In this document: positions 24,601 through 40,800 of the stretch, one piece after another | How the letters are laid out: each line of letters starts with the position of its first letter | Numbering within the stretch: position 1 is the first letter of the stretch | Origin: Labia minor | Taxonomy: Eukaryota > Arthropoda > Insecta > Dermaptera > Spongiphoridae | Reading direction: 5' to 3' | Length of the DNA: 64,000 nucleotides | Assembly: GCA_963082975.1 (NCBI GenBank) | Contig: OY720350.1 | Span: 18,942,910 to 19,006,909, forward strand | The notes under the pieces: generated by a model | Database searches by the model: none | What the model was told of the DNA's origin: nothing | What the model saw: the letters and a program-made list of their open reading frames with translations, nothing else | Position numbers and translations under genes: made by a program

Positions 24601-27600
24601 ATATATACCCAATATAAAATGAATAAAATTACATTATTTTTAAAACTAAAACTAATAGAAACAATTTCGTTTAAAATTTCTTATTTTTTCAAGATTTAAT
24701 TCTTATTTAGATATAAGAGTCAAAGTCATCTGATTTCGAATGATTTTAATTAAAAACTTTCAGTCAAATTTAAGAAGAAAATTATTAAATTTATTTCTAT
24801 TGCTTTTTTAATTTCGTTAATAAAATATAATATATATTATAATAAAATAAACAATATTTATGTATATATACATTATTTAATTTTACTTAAATTATTATAC
24901 CATCGAAAATTTCTCTTTTCAAGAATAAATGTCTATGTTCAATATTTTAAATGTAAATATTCATTTTCTGCCTAAACATTTAAAATTAAGATGCAACTTT
25001 GCCCGTACTAATCAAACAGCATAATTTATATATTTAATAATAATAAATATTTGTAACAAATTTTATATAATTTATATTTAAATAATTAAACTTGATTTAT
25101 TTGTTTTGTAAAATTAACATATCTTTTTGTTATAGAAAAATGCTATTGAAGAACAATCGTCGGTACTTTTACCTGAGTTTGTGCATAAACATCGTCTCCC
25201 TGCTCAATATGATCTTGTTCCTGCTGAAATGCCACACTTTCTTTATTCTACAATAGTTCCTAAAGTACAAAGTTGTGGAAGAAATATATATGCCAGTAGT
25301 CGAAGTGCAGCTTGGCACGCATATTTATATGTTGCACCAAGAACAGCAACTCATCTTTTACAAGAAATTTGCGAGAATAACGGAGAATTACCACTGGAAA
25401 AAGAACATTATCAAGAAGAGGTAATTGGTTTTCTTAAAATTATCATTTTTAACAATATTCACAAATTATATGGAAATAAAACAATTTATTATTTATTTTA
25501 GATTCAAGTAAGACCCCGAAAACCTGACTTTTTTCAAACACATGTTTCAAGAGGATTTGACTCCATTTTCCCTACTTTTGCTTCATCAAATATTATTATC
25601 CCAGGTATGATTTACATTTACATTTTAATGCATTAAAGGTGAAAATTAACAAATAAGATTCTACTAATTGTCCATTCAAAAAATAAATAAATAAATCGCC
25701 AAATAATTCACTAAAATTTATTGATAGCAAAAATAAAAACAATTATAGATAACATATAAATACTAATATAATAAGATTAAATTTACAATTTTTTTATAAT
25801 TTTTATTGTAATTATTATACTAAAACAAATGAAATTCTTTAAAATAACATTGGATTGAAACATTTCAAATCTTTTGTTTATACTATTTTACAATTAAATA
25901 ACTAACTTTTAAATTATTATTATTGTATTAAATATATATATAAATAAGATTACAAAATAAATAGAGACTTGAATGCATCCATAAAGACTGTTAATATTCT
26001 ATATTTAGATATTATGATTACTATAAAGAAAATCTATAGATTAATTAGTTTTGATAAAAACTTTGTTTTAATTAATAATAAATTCAATTAAATATTTTAC
26101 AAAATATTATTTATCAATAAAGATTTTTTTTTTTAAATAAAGAATTAATATATAATTAGATGTAAGTTTAATAAATTCGTTAAAACGAACTGAAAAATAT
26201 ATTTTTACATTATAAATTATTTTAATCTATAAGAAATTTAAATTGATAATTTTTAACCATAAAAATAAAACGAATTGTAGGGTGAGAGTATATCTATTTT
26301 AAATTCAAATTAATAAAATAATTGCTAAAGTTCCCGAAATTCTCTTTTCTAAATTATATATTATTTTATATTATCATTTATTTTTTTTTTCTTTGAAGAT
26401 TTCTCAAACTTGGTTTAACACAAATGGTTAATTCATTTCTTTCTTACTATAATATCATTTATTTCATTAATCGCTCATCTTTATTCAGAACAAGAAGATG
26501 GATTTAATCTTAATATCTCATTTAATTTCTTCCCACTTTAAAGTATCAATTAAATTTCTATTATCCTTTAAACAAATAAACTATCTTTTTTTATCCTATT
26601 TCGACCATTGAAAAAATATTTTCTCACGTTTATAAAGCCTCCTTCATTTCTTAATAACTATAAACCTCTGATTAACTCGGATTGTTTGGTTTGTAAGTTT
26701 ATATCCAGATGAATATAAATTATTGTATCTTCCCAAAGGGCCAAACCACCTGAAATCATTTACAAATCTCAAGCTGCGGCATTTTGACTTTCTAGTCTCA
26801 TACATATATATAGTTATAGATATAATAAAAAATAGACCAGCTGTCCCTTACCCTTTCTAAGGTAGATGAGTGAATGTTATCAAATCCACCTACGCAAGGT
26901 GTCAAAATTGCCTCCGGCTATAAGAAAAAAAATACCCAGATGTTTTTTTCCAATTGTTTAACTCAACCCAAAGTATCCAGATGGTATGATTTTAAAAAGC
27001 TTATATATATATATATATGTATATATTTAACTCTGATTCATCTGCGCCTTTTTCAAATGGACTTTTAAATTCTTAAATAAAAAATTTATTCAAAAAACAA
27101 AATAGGTAAAATATTAATATTCTCCTCTCACTCAAGCATTCATCGTAATTATACTTATATATATATATATATATATGTATTTTATTTTTATTTTTTTTTT
27201 AATTTATTTTTTGGCTTTGGTATAAAACCATTTAGCCAAGCCAAATTATATACAAATGTATTACACAAAAATTACTCCTTACAGTTTATTTACATTTATG
27301 TCCAATTAAATATAAATATATATATATTTTTTTTAAAGCTTAACCATAGAATGATCTATGAACACAATTCTAATAATTTAACTATATACTTATTATATTG
27401 TGCTTCGTATAAAAGTGAATTAGCACATACTGGAAACGTCACACATCCACTTAAATTATTAAAAAACCATTTAATCAATTCTTTATAATTAATGTATTTG
27501 ATTAATTAATTAGCTTTCTTATGTTTTAAAAAATCTTCGTTATATACATATATAATTAATTTATTTTTATTGCTATTATCTTTTATAAAACAAAAAAAAA

Positions 27601-28796
27601 AAAATAAATTAAATTAATTTCAATTTCTATTATTTATTAAATAATTAACTCTATTAATAATAAAAGTATTATTTTTAATTGCAATACTTAAAAATGTTAA
27701 AAAAAATTTATAAAAATAAATTAAGATATAATTTAAACAACACTATTTTATTTCAAATTTATATAAGTTAAGTAATATATATATATAACAAATTTTCTTT
27801 GTTTTAAAACGAAACAAACATTTACACCAAATCTCTAATTTGGTTTAGACCAATCTTGGGTTTATGTCTTGGGCGATGATCTTGCATTCTTCTTTGATTT
27901 TTTCACAATTGCTGACGCCAGCTGGATTCCGACATTAATGACATGTCAAAAGCGTCTGTCTTAATTAAAATCTACAGACCCTGAAAGTTTATAAGAAAAA
28001 AAAACAACTGAAAAGAAAATAAATTTCACTTTAATAAAAGTAATATATACAATTTACTGATTCATTAAATTAAATTATTTGGATTTAATAATAATATTAA
28101 ACAAAAATTTCAAGTAATAATATAAAAATTTTCTTTTCCACATTTATTTTATTTTATATATAATTTTATTTTTATTTGTAAAAGTTGCCTTTAATCCCAA
28201 TAATTTAATTTTACAATTTTATTTGTAAATTTTCACATGTCCTTTAATATGTATTTAAATATAAATATTTAAGACTCTATGTTTTCAGTTATCAAAATAA
28301 TATTTATCTTTTTTGTCTTTTATTTTTTAAATTTCCCTATATAATCTTTAAGTAAACCAAAAATTAATTAATACTTTTGACAATATCTCATTTATAGATA
28401 AGCATTCTCTTGTCACCGACGCTGGTAAATTGTTCGTTCTTGATGGACTTTTACGACGACTTAAAGAAGAAGGGCATCGGGTCCTCATCTACTCTCAGAT
28501 GACACGGATGATTGATCTTCTCGAGGTGAGTTCCAGCCAGCTTAATTTATTATTGTTTCTTTTTATCTCTTTACTTCTACTTTCCCTCTACCTGTATTTG
28601 TTTGTAAGTTCAATATTATTATTTATATTTTTATGATGTTAATTATTTTAAAATGAAATAAAATAAAATTGCACATACTATTTTTTGCTATCTCGCCAGA
28701 GATAATATTGCGATCACGAAAATTTTCGATGTCGAGATTTTGATGTTTTTTTACGTTTTGAAGGTCCCTGAGTAATTTTCACTAAGGTTGAGAAAA

Positions 28797-28860
<64 letters not shown>

Positions 28861-31800
28861 AGACAAGATTACGCAAAAACGATTTGAGCTAGAATCATGA
28901 AATTTGGTATACGGGCATTATTCAAAATTCGTAGTTTTCTATCAACTTTTGAAAAATGTAGCTCATTCGGAAGAGGACCTTACCTACTACGTTTTCATTT
29001 TTTTTTCCTTCAAACTGACCGTAAAAATAAAGATATACGTTTGATAGTTTTTCACATGACTAAAAATTGTATAAAACTGCTATATATAAAATTTCAGCTT
29101 GATTGAATTGCTGAAAGTTCCGGAATTCATTTTTAAAATTTTTTTGCCAATCACGCACCAGCGTGGTGTTATCTACAAAAAGCCAAACACGCTCTTGTTT
29201 AAAAATTATTATTTATTAATTTTAATTTATAATTTAATTAATTAAATTAAATTCAAATATAATATATGTTAATTAATCCAATTCAAATTTACGAGATAGT
29301 CGAGTGGAGACACTCCAGATTTTTTTAAATGAATTTTTAGCTAAGATAATTAATAATTATATTGAAGAAATATTAACCTGATAAATCTATTCGAAATTGA
29401 AATTATTTTTTAATTGTTTAATAATTATCATTCTTCTGACATAATTTATGTTTATAAAACATTTATTTAATTTTAATTAACCAAACGATTTTATAATTTA
29501 TTAAAAAAAAAATGTAATATTAATACGTACCACCGGTGGCTCATGCCGGCATATAAAATAAATAGACAAATTATGGGGTCGGCGGGAATGTGTTAAAGTT
29601 AAAGTGTATTAAAATTCTGTTGTATAATATAAACAATACAATTAAAATATTTTTATAACTAAAGCAAACATTTACTAATAAGTGAAAAAAATTCTATTTT
29701 ACTTTAATCATTTTCAATCAAAGTATAAAAATTCATTTTCTCTGTTTGAAATGGACTTCTTCGATATAATTTCTTTTCATTCTACATAAAATAATTTTCT
29801 TTTCTCATTCACATGTCTATTTACAAAATCAATGAAACTCCTCACTCGACATCTATTTATTTGATATTCAACGGAATTGAAGATGCACGACTAAAATGGT
29901 TGATCGAATCATCTCTAATCAAACGCCGATGGCTTTCAGCCTGGCTATTCGATCAGACAAACCTACTAAAGAAATGCGATTTCATTGACAGCTCAAATGC
30001 AGTCACGCATTTGAATCCATCAATCGTACTAGAAGGAGAAGCAATAATTTCTTTATACGTCCAACCTGCTCAATTGATTTTCAATAAGTTCTGGATATAA
30101 TGCACGTATTATTCATCCTCCTGTTTATATCACAGACAGAGTTTAATACATTTCAGGGGGTTTATTAATCTTTATTATAAAAAGTTGAAAAGAAAAATAT
30201 TTTATAAATTATCTGAGTGTTTATCCAAACTTTTAGATCCATTTTCAAAGTGGTAATGACTGTTTGTTTAGATATTTTCGGGTTATTTTTCTATTTAATT
30301 TTAAGTACCGACGTTTCGGCGCCATTTTCAAGTGAGTTAGGAGAAGGTAATTTTTTGAATTCAAGAGTAATAGGGGGATTTTTGTGTTAATTGGACGAGA
30401 GTGAAGCTCCGAAATATCTTAGACGTTGGCACAATTAATATCACACTGAACTGAGGTCCGGCTCGTCCGAGCGTCACTCTCGGTTGCCACCTAATCGTGG
30501 TAGAGGTGTTGTGTGATCAGTCTCAATTTTTATTTCATTTTCTTGAAACTTAAATCTATTTTCATTTTGCATTTCTTAGTTTATTTATAAAAGAAAAATG
30601 TTATCACTATGGGGTCTCTTGGCGGACAATGGCAATGGGCTTGATCAACCGGTTGATTGCCCGTCAACAGCGCCCTTATTGTGATAATATTGTTCCTCAC
30701 TATTCGTTTTTTTTTCTGAAATCATCAATACCAAAAAACTTATAAAACAATTAACAAACAAAATATCTTCGCAGAAATCATTCATATTTTGAAGAAGTAT
30801 AATCATAAATCAATATAATAGTATATATGTATGTAATTCTCTATGGCAGTGATTCTTTATTTTTTTACCACGGCGCATTTTTAACGGTTTAAAAATTTGG
30901 TGGCACACAAAGAAAAAGATAAGTGTAAAAGTTTACCATATTGAAAAAAGTGGTCCCAAACACGGTTTACCTTTTTTTTTTTTTTTAAACCATATTGGAA
31001 AAATTTAGAAAAAAGTCGGAAATGTTTAAGAACCTAATCCCAAAAACGTTTTTTTTTAGAACCAAATTGAAAAAAAAATTTAGAAAAAAAGTCGGAAATG
31101 TTTAAGAGCCTCATAATCTCGCGGCACATTGGTTGGGAATCACTGCTCTGTGGAATAATTCCATATAATTTATTAGAGATATAAATTCAGTGAGCAATTC
31201 CAATAACCATCTACTTCTTTCATTTGTATTGTTTAGATTGTTAAGTACGAATAACATCTGGGGATTATGTAATTATTAAATTCATTCATTCAAATATTAA
31301 ATATTTTCTAGCACCTCGATCAAATGGACAATTTTTTACCTATCATTTAGAAAATTTTTAAGTTATTATTTTCTAACCAGATAAAAAAAACCGTATAAAA
31401 ATGCTAAAAAAAAAGTAAATGACTAAACTTTGTCGAATAACATCATTAAAACTTTAAGTTTATCACATACTGTATAAAAAATTTTATTTCTTGAGATCAT
31501 TCTTCAAAAATTCTTTTATTTTATTTAACTAGTTCATTTTATTAGCCCAGCTACATAATGTGAAATCTTCTTTTTCAAATGGTGTAATTCGTTTGTCTTC
31601 TTACACTAGTCGTAAACGTTTTGTGTTTTCCATCCGATTCACTGCATTAATTTTTACACGCATCAATATTTTTAAAAATTATTATCTTGGTAAATTAAAA
31701 AAAAAAATTAATGATTTTAAGATGTACATGTTCACATTGGAAATATAATAATGTGACCAGATTTTTTTTTATTGAAATTTGTGGCACAAATCAAATTTTA

Positions 31801-34800
31801 AAAATGCTGAAATTTATTAATGGAATGAATATTCTTGAGTTGTTTATTTTTTCATTAATTCATATTACTCATTAATTCCTATAAATATTCTTAGAAGAAA
31901 TGTAGATGCTACGATAAAGAACTTACGATTTCTTTAGCACTAAAGAGATAAATAGTTATAAAATAGGGGGGAGGCTTTAAAAATTTTATAAAAATATATT
32001 CAAATAATTTGAATATAGAGGATTTTAGGGGGTTACCAAATTACTTAAAAATGTTTGTTTTTTTTATAACGTTTTTCTCAACTTCACTTGGCGTCTGTCT
32101 CTCTGTCTGTCTGTCCGCTCTTTTGACAAATTGAAATGGATTTTTCATCAACTGAATATGCAGATAGACTTTTGAAAATTTTTATAGATATTTCAATCGA
32201 TCCCTAGAAGGTATAGAAGAAATATAATTGAATTATAAATTAATTGTAATATAATTAGTGATTAATTACTTTTAGTAACTAACTCCTTTTGTATTGGTAC
32301 GATTAATTGTTTTTCAACGGATTCTGAAGAATAAATATTGATTTCAGGCTAGATTTTCATTTTCAATGTAATTAAAATTATTTTATAGCATTAAAATTAA
32401 TGATGAATTCTTATTAATCAGCACTAGTGTCGATGAAATAGGGGGAGTTTTCCCCTCAAATGGCATAGAGAAAAGATCCTTTTTTTTATATATGTCCCCC
32501 GAGAGAAAAAGAATAAAATAAAACCTTTTTTTATGAAGATAATATGAGTACAATATACATTTATAAAATCTCATATTAATAAAAATTATTTATTTATAAA
32601 TATAATATAATAATTATTATTCAATAATAACATAAATGCATAAAATCAATTTTAGAAGAATAATATATTTTTTTGTTTTACTCAATTTGCAAATTTTCCT
32701 ATAACTTCATCTTTTCAATTTCTCTTGTTATACTAAATATATTTATCAAATTAAAATTGCACTAAAAAGAATAAAATAATATAAATATAAAATTTTTTTA
32801 TAAAATAACGTTTTTCTGATGGACTAAAAAGAATAAAATAATTTTTCTATAAGCCTGACAAAGTTTATGGATGAATTAATTGCTTCATATTCAACTAAAA
32901 ACGTTGGGCGCTTTTAGTTTTCATTTGATTTTTATGCAATTAACTTCGTTTAAACTTTGTCAGGCTTATAAAAAAATTATTTTATTCTTTTTAGTCCATC
33001 AGAAAAACGTTATTTTATAAAAAATTTTTATATTTATATTTTTTATATAATTATATTTTCAATAATCTTATTAAGATTTTATAAGGATATGCTTGCTACT
33101 TGTTTTCAAAAATAAACAAATATGTATTTATATATTAAATTTAAATATAGTAAAATAAAATTCTTGTCATTTGTTTTTTATTATATTATTTTTGAATTTT
33201 AATTTCATTAGCTTGTAATCAAATCAATCTGAAATGGAGATTCTATCTTGAAAGTATTTATCATTTTTCACGCTTGTTTAACAACCTGTAAATGTTGATT
33301 TGAAATGTGTATTTATACAAATTTCCTGGTTTAAAAAAAAAAAAAAACAAGTCATTGAGAAGAATCAAGTTAAGTGAGTGAGTTCAACCAACGAGTTTTG
33401 CATAACTATTCTCCCACGAAATGGGACATCGTCGTAGAATTCATTCTAATCCTTTCACTGTCCACTCCCCAGTTTTCATCACCAAATCTTGGAGACATTG
33501 GATAGAATCAAGATCATTTACAAATCCTTGTAGCTCTATCTAATTTATTGATTTTTATATATAATAGTATAAATATAATAATAATAATTATTATTATTAT
33601 GATTTTATTATGATTTGTTTTATTTTCTATTTTATTAAAATAATTTCCAAATCTATAAGTATAAATACTAATTTAATTGATGTTAATTTATTTAATTTAA
33701 CAAAACGGTTTTAAATTTACAACAAGAAAATTAAAAATAGACAAGAATTAACGAATGAATATATTGGGAGATTTTAAAAATTTGTTAATTTGTTCAGATT
33801 ATTTCATAGAAGTAAATTTAGTATTAAATTTTAGTAAGTAAATAGAGTCTACACAACGAAATCGACTAGAATTAACTGACTGTATCTCGGCTATCTACCT
33901 TCATGGTGCTTTGTGAGATGAATAAGTAAGTTAAATGATATAAAAGTTGGATAAAAACGAAGCACGAATGGCCATAGTTGCTGATGTCCCCTAAAGCTCA
34001 CATAAAATAATAAAAATCAATAAAATCCACACTTAAACTTTCTATTCTCCTTTCAAAATTTATGGGCTAAGTTATTAAAATTGATCATAGATTTATTATG
34101 AGGGCAGGTCAATTCTTCAGGTTTGAAAACAAGGAACAGTCGCTCGGGGCTAAATACGGAGAATGAAGGAGGAGTTCGTTTCCCAATTCTTGAATTTTCA
34201 TGGAAATTCACATTTTTCCATTTTCTTCTCAAATCACGAGGTAGACTGCTATTAATGGATGTCAAACAAAAACTAAAAGACCCAGTTTGTTCAAATTTCG
34301 ACAGGAATCAGCTGGTAGTTGCCTGTTGACAGAAACACTGTTGCCATTTCATTAAAAAAAACCCATGGAAATTCAAAAAGTTATGGACTTATTGACCTGC
34401 CCTTGTACATCTACATACTACTTTGTTCAATAAATTCGCGGAACGCCATCTATTCGTCAATATCATCGCAAAAACACAAGATATAGTATTGGAAGACCGT
34501 CGATTGACTGAAAGAGATTTAACAGAGGCTTTAGGCATTTCATTGGGCACAATGGGCAATATTTTGAGTCTTAATTTGGGTTTCAAAAAAACTATGTCCA
34601 AAATGGGTGCCGCCAAAAACATTGTTAAAATAACTGAATTGAAGAACAAATTGGTGCAACGTCCAGCCTATTCGCCAGATTTAGCTCCTTCCGACTACTT
34701 ACTCTTCCACACCACAAACAATATCTCCGTGGAAAACGATTTTCTTCAATCGAAGAGGTAATAGCTGCCGTGGAGGGATGTTTTGCAGAGCTGCCGGAAA

Positions 34801-37800
34801 ACCAATACTGTCAAGGGATCCATAAATTAGAAGACCGTTGGAATAAGTGTGTTGAAGTTGAGGGAAACTACGTTGAAAAATAGTTATTTTTACAAATAAA
34901 AATTGGTTTCTTCATTTCCATTCCGCGAACTTATTGAACAAACTAGTATACATAAATTAAGAGTATTTATTGTAAATTATTTTGATTCATATAATCATAT
35001 ACTTTCAATATTAATTTCTGTTTTCTTTTATCTTTGAATTTAAAATTTTATTAATAATATACAAATCAATCTTATAAAACTAACCTAGGCTAAAATTATT
35101 TTGCTAACAAATTCGTTTTCTTTTATTATTAATATTATTTTATTAAATTCAATTCAATTAATTTTTATAAATAGGATATATTTTATATATAAAATTCTCG
35201 TGTCTCACAAAACTTTGAAATCCTACTCCTCCTACTGGACCGATTCTTATGAAATTTTTTATGCATATTCAGTAGGTCTCAAAGAATGTTCTTATTTTAT
35301 TATCAAACAGCTAATTGGTAAGGTGTGTCCAGGGGGTGGTATTTACCTAAAAATAGCTTAGTTACAATGCTAGATCATAGAGGCACTGATGGCGCGATAA
35401 TTTGACCTCTATATATATCCTAATAGGACATCTAAAAAGAAGAATCATTCTTGGGTGAGGGTGCTAAGGCGTTATCTTATGACTTTGCTTCCTCAGTTCG
35501 AAACTCGAAAAGGCACATTTTTTTTAAGTATTATATATTTTTTTTTACAAATTTATTAATTTTTATTATTTTAATATTTTATTAAATTAAATTTTATTAT
35601 TAAATTTTATTTTATTAAATTATAATAAAAAAAATTAACAGATCCTGTCTAAAAAGTTAAAATGCAACCAATACGATAGAAAAGTTAGTAGTATCGGATT
35701 TAATTGAACTGAAGAAGCGATGCTGGCTGGCAACGATTCCGAGTATCTCACTCACTTTTCAGAGAAATTTTTTCCACTTGAATGCGAGAGAACCATGCCG
35801 CCTCGTAGCCACCCACAATTCGTTTTGCTTTAATTGTCGAGCGATCGTGCCAATTTAAAATTATTTTTAAGATTTATTTTTTTTCTTCCCACTCCCCCCC
35901 TCCCCTAACTCACTCACTCTATTTCTTTTTTTTTTAAATTTTATTGTCTCACATTAAATCGTTGAGGCTGAAAACACGTACCACTCTTCTTAACCTTTTA
36001 CTGCTTATCAAGGGAACATTTTTTTTTATAATCAAGAACAACGTGAGTTAAGTTGAAGCGAAGCAAATCGAACATCCTAATCGAATCCCTGGGTGCACTC
36101 GATCGCTAACCCCCCTGCCCTTTAAAAATTATTCTTCTATTTTTCCTCTGAATAAATATTGAATTTTTAAATAAATAATAGATTTATGTTCTTTGAGTAT
36201 ATTATTTTTATCAGTAAATTGATTTATGGCGAAATTGATCACTTTTACTCTCAAAAATTATATTCTCCAATAACAACATCTAAACTTGTGAATTTAATTA
36301 TATATTTTTTTAAATTCTTTATTCTTAATCATTTCTTTCATTGAACATTGATTTTATGATTCTATTTGCTTATTTCTATTTACAATTAAGTAAATAAAAA
36401 TATTGGAAAAAAATGAGCTGTGGCCAGGTACAGAACCGAACGACGATTTGAAATAAATTATTTTTCAAACATTATATATATTTAATTAATATATATAAAG
36501 TTTAAAAATATATTTTTAAAACTTGAATTAAAATGACTAGATTATATTATTTTGGTTTTTCTTTTTAGTTTAATTACTCAATTATTAATTATTACTACTA
36601 TATTTTAAAGTGAAAAATTTCCGACACGGAATATAAAATTAATTCTTTGTAAACTACCACCTCCGGTTTCTGGTTGTACATCAAAAGTTGATGAATTCAT
36701 GCTACTGATGCATTAAGTAAATATCGTAGTTCAAGCTATGCACGTCTATATGGACACACAATGGACAGACGTACAGATGGACAGGCATCATGCTAAAAAT
36801 ACTTTTTTCTGTTAACAAAATGCATGATTCATGGAGATATGTATAATTCTCCACATGTGAAAACAATACCTTCCCTTCGTCGGTAGATAAAAATTATATA
36901 ATTATAACCTCAATTTTTCAATAAAATAATATAAATTTTTTTTTTTTTTAAATTAATCAAACTAAATTGATTTATTTATTTTTTACTAAATAAAACCGTG
37001 CACCTGTTATTTTAATTACATTATTTAAAAAATATTTTAAGGCATTTCTCATAATAATATACATAAATAGGGTACTTGAATACCTTCAGTCTATGGATGT
37101 CTTGAACAGATTGTATCATTTGATTAAAACGTAAACAACAGTATTAAATATTGTTTCGAACATGTCCAATTTTGTACCAAATAAATTGTTTTTTCGGGGA
37201 GTTTTTCTTCATTATTTTAATATGAAAAAATGTGCGGCCTAGCGTCATCAAATCTTAGTGAAAGTTTACAACGAGTATGCTCCATCTGAACATTCGTGTC
37301 GTAGATGGTTCGCTTTAAAAGTGGTTGCATCTTGACAACCCTCAGCCACATTTTGCAAAACAGGTAAAAACTCATATAGAAACACTGAAATGGGAAGTCC
37401 TACCCCACTCCCCGTATTCTCCAGACATTGATCCTTCGGACTATTACTTGTTCCCGTCGATGACACATAATCTGTCCCAGCAGAAGTTCACTTCATATAA
37501 ACAATGCGAAAAATTGGTTGAAGATTGTTGGATTGCCTCAAAAGTCGAGCCGTTTTTTCGAGTTCGTATCTGAAAATTGCCAGAAAGATGGGGAAAAAGT
37601 TGTGGCCAGCGATGTACAATAATTTATTTGTAACCATTATTTGAAAATCAATCCGTAAATTTCGAAAAAAAAACGCTCATTATTAATTCAAGTTCCCAAT
37701 ATATTAGTTTACTTAGCAGATAAATTTAAAAATAAGTTGACCTGTGGCCAGGTCCAAACCGCCCGACGGTTTGAAGTAAATTAATTTCCAGCTACAGAAA

Positions 37801-40800
37801 CAATTTCAAATAATTTTAATATATCTATTAATGTAATAAAAAACAGATATGGATATAACATAATTTTTAATTTTATTTTATTTATAATATATATGCAAGA
37901 CCAGGCTGTGACGTCATGAATGACTGGATGACGTCATATAATTTTAAATCAAGAAAAAACTAATAAATATGATTTTTCTCGAGGATAAAACCAATACACA
38001 GTGCATGATTCGTGGGGTGATATGTAAAAAATATCTCCTCATGTGAAATTTGGTGTGAAAATAACCCTTCCCTTCCTATAGTCGACCGCTAATACTACCA
38101 CTTCCGATTTCCGGATTTGCACCAAAAGTTGATCAATTCATCCCACTGATGCATTAAGTAAATATACCAAATTTCATCAAAATCGGTTGAGCCGTTCAGG
38201 CTTGTCACATCTATACGGACAGACATCATGCTAAAAATACTTTTTTCTGTTAAGAAAATGCATGATTCGTGGAGATATGTAAAAATCTCCACATGTGAAA
38301 TTTGGTGTGAAAACAATACCTCCCTTACTATCGTCGGTCGGTAATAAAATAAAAAAGAAAATACAAGGAATTTTTGTTAATTTATATTATATATATATTA
38401 ATTAATATAAATTAAGTATAATTAAAATTAAAGAAAAATTTACTTAAAATAAATCTCATTCAAATGTATCCTTTCAAACGTTTTGAAAATAAAATGAAAG
38501 AAATAAATGTTTATCTATTTCATTTTGTTTGATCTTTATCTGCAAATTCAAATCCGGGACGAGGTTTTCCATGACAAGGAAAAAAAAAAAAAAAAAAGAA
38601 AACAGGTTTGTATTTAGCAAAATTTTATCTAATTGTATATCGGTTTGCTTTAAGATGAATTTTGGAAATGATAACTGCTGCAGTAGTAAAATAAATATCG
38701 AAGAGGTCAGTGATTTATTACATGGCCAAGATTTCTTATATATTATCCGTTTAGTTCCGCCAATGTGCCACCTTATAAACTTAAGTATAACTCATTCGAA
38801 ACACATAACGTACACAAACTCCGGCTGGCCAGCCGTGACCAACACGTCACCAGGGTCCCACGGGAAGAAAGTTCAATGATGATCATGATGAGACCCCTGG
38901 ATATTGGCCCTATAGGCAACCAGTACAGCCAACAACTCTGCCAAAAATATAATTTGCACTCAATTTATCAATTTATCGCAATCATTTCAATTTTATTGAC
39001 AATTGAATACCCATTTTTTCACTCTTTTTTAAATCTAAATTAATAAAATAAAAATATTAACATTTCAGAATCTTTATTACTAACTCGCCAAATTTTTGAT
39101 GTTTTTATACGTTTTGAAGTTTCCTGTAGCATTTTCACTAAGGTTGAGAAAAATGTGTGTGTGTTTGTGTATGTAGACAATATTAAGCAAAAACGGTTTG
39201 AGCTAGAATGATGAAATTTGGTACATGGGCATTATTCAAAATTCATAGTTTTCTATCAACTTTTGAGAAATGTAGCTCAACCGAGAGAGGATCATTACGT
39301 ACAACGTTTTGATTTTTTTTCTTCTAAAGTGGCCCTAAAAATAAAGATATACGTTTGATAGTTTTTCTCATGACTAAAAATTGTATAAAACTGCTATATA
39401 TAAAATTTCAGCTTGATTGAATTGCTGAAAGTACCGGAATTAATTTTTTAACTCTGCAAATCTCACGCGCCAACATGTGACGTGGCGCCATCAACAAAGA
39501 GCCAAACATGCGCTGGTTTAATAAATATTATCTATTAATTTTAATTTATAATTTAATTAATTTATTTAATTTATAATTTAATTAATTGAATTTAATTTAA
39601 ATTAATATATGTTATTTAATCCAATTCAAATTTGCGAGATAGTCGAGTGGAGACACTCCAGATTTTTTTTTTTTATTAAATTAAAATGACAATATTGAAA
39701 ATAATACTAAAAATAATTTAATTATATTTGAAATTATCGTTATAAAAATTGTTCTAATTATTTTATTTTATAGAAATATCGTGATCAAATAAAAATTTTT
39801 TTTAATATCTTCTCAATACTTTCTATTATTTTTTTAAGCTCCTTGCCATTAATTTGCTTTAATATTGATTTTGTTGTTCTTTTATTTTTAATTTTTTATT
39901 TTGGATTAACGGATAACACTAAATTCTTGTTCTAGATATTTTTTCCTCATATAAATTTAAAAAAAAGTGTGAATCTAATCGTAATCTTGATGATTTCAAA
40001 TGATTGTCACCTAAATACTTTCTGTTCACATTTTTTTCTTCAATGTTTATTTGTTTTAACATGAATAAAAACTTTATTCTTAATTAATATATTAAAAAAT
40101 ATACAAAGAGAGATAATCTAGATTAAAGGATTGGAAAAAAGTTTAATCAAATTGTGTTAGCAAATTAGTTTTCTTTTTTTATTATTATTTACGATTATTT
40201 ATTTATTTATTAGTTTTATATATAAAAATATACCAGGAGTCGCCAACCTTTTCTAATGGTAAGTGTGGCTCAAAGTTAACTTTTAATTTTTTGCGTAATC
40301 TTTTTCTCAAAATTTCACAATTGAGTGTTAGTAAATAATAATTATATAATAATAATTAATAATTTTAAATATCAAATATAAAAATTTATTTTGTTTAATT
40401 TTTTTATGTTTTTAAATAAAATGTCACTTCACTATTGATGAACGTATGTACATAAAATACAAATAAATTTCTTCTCACATTCAAATTGTTATTCGTTATG
40501 ACAATTTCTCGTTTATCGCGATCACGAATATTTTCGATGTCGAGATTTTGTTGTTTTTATACGTTTTGAAGGTCCCTGAGTCATTTTCACTAAGGTTGAG
40601 AAAAATGTCTGTGTGTGTGTGTGTGTGTGTGTGTACGTAAAAACGGTTTGAGCTAGAATCATGAAATTTGGTGCACGGACATTAATCAAATTCGTAGTTT
40701 TCTATCAACTTTTGAGAAATGTAACTCAACCGAAAGAGGGTCATTACCTACAACGTTTTGATTTTTTTTCCTCTAAAGTGACCGTAAAAATAAAGATAGA

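Noticed and set aside
38529-39043. Overlapping 92- and 116-codon frames
   Set aside because: No motif or homology, interrupted by a poly(A)-derived lysine run.
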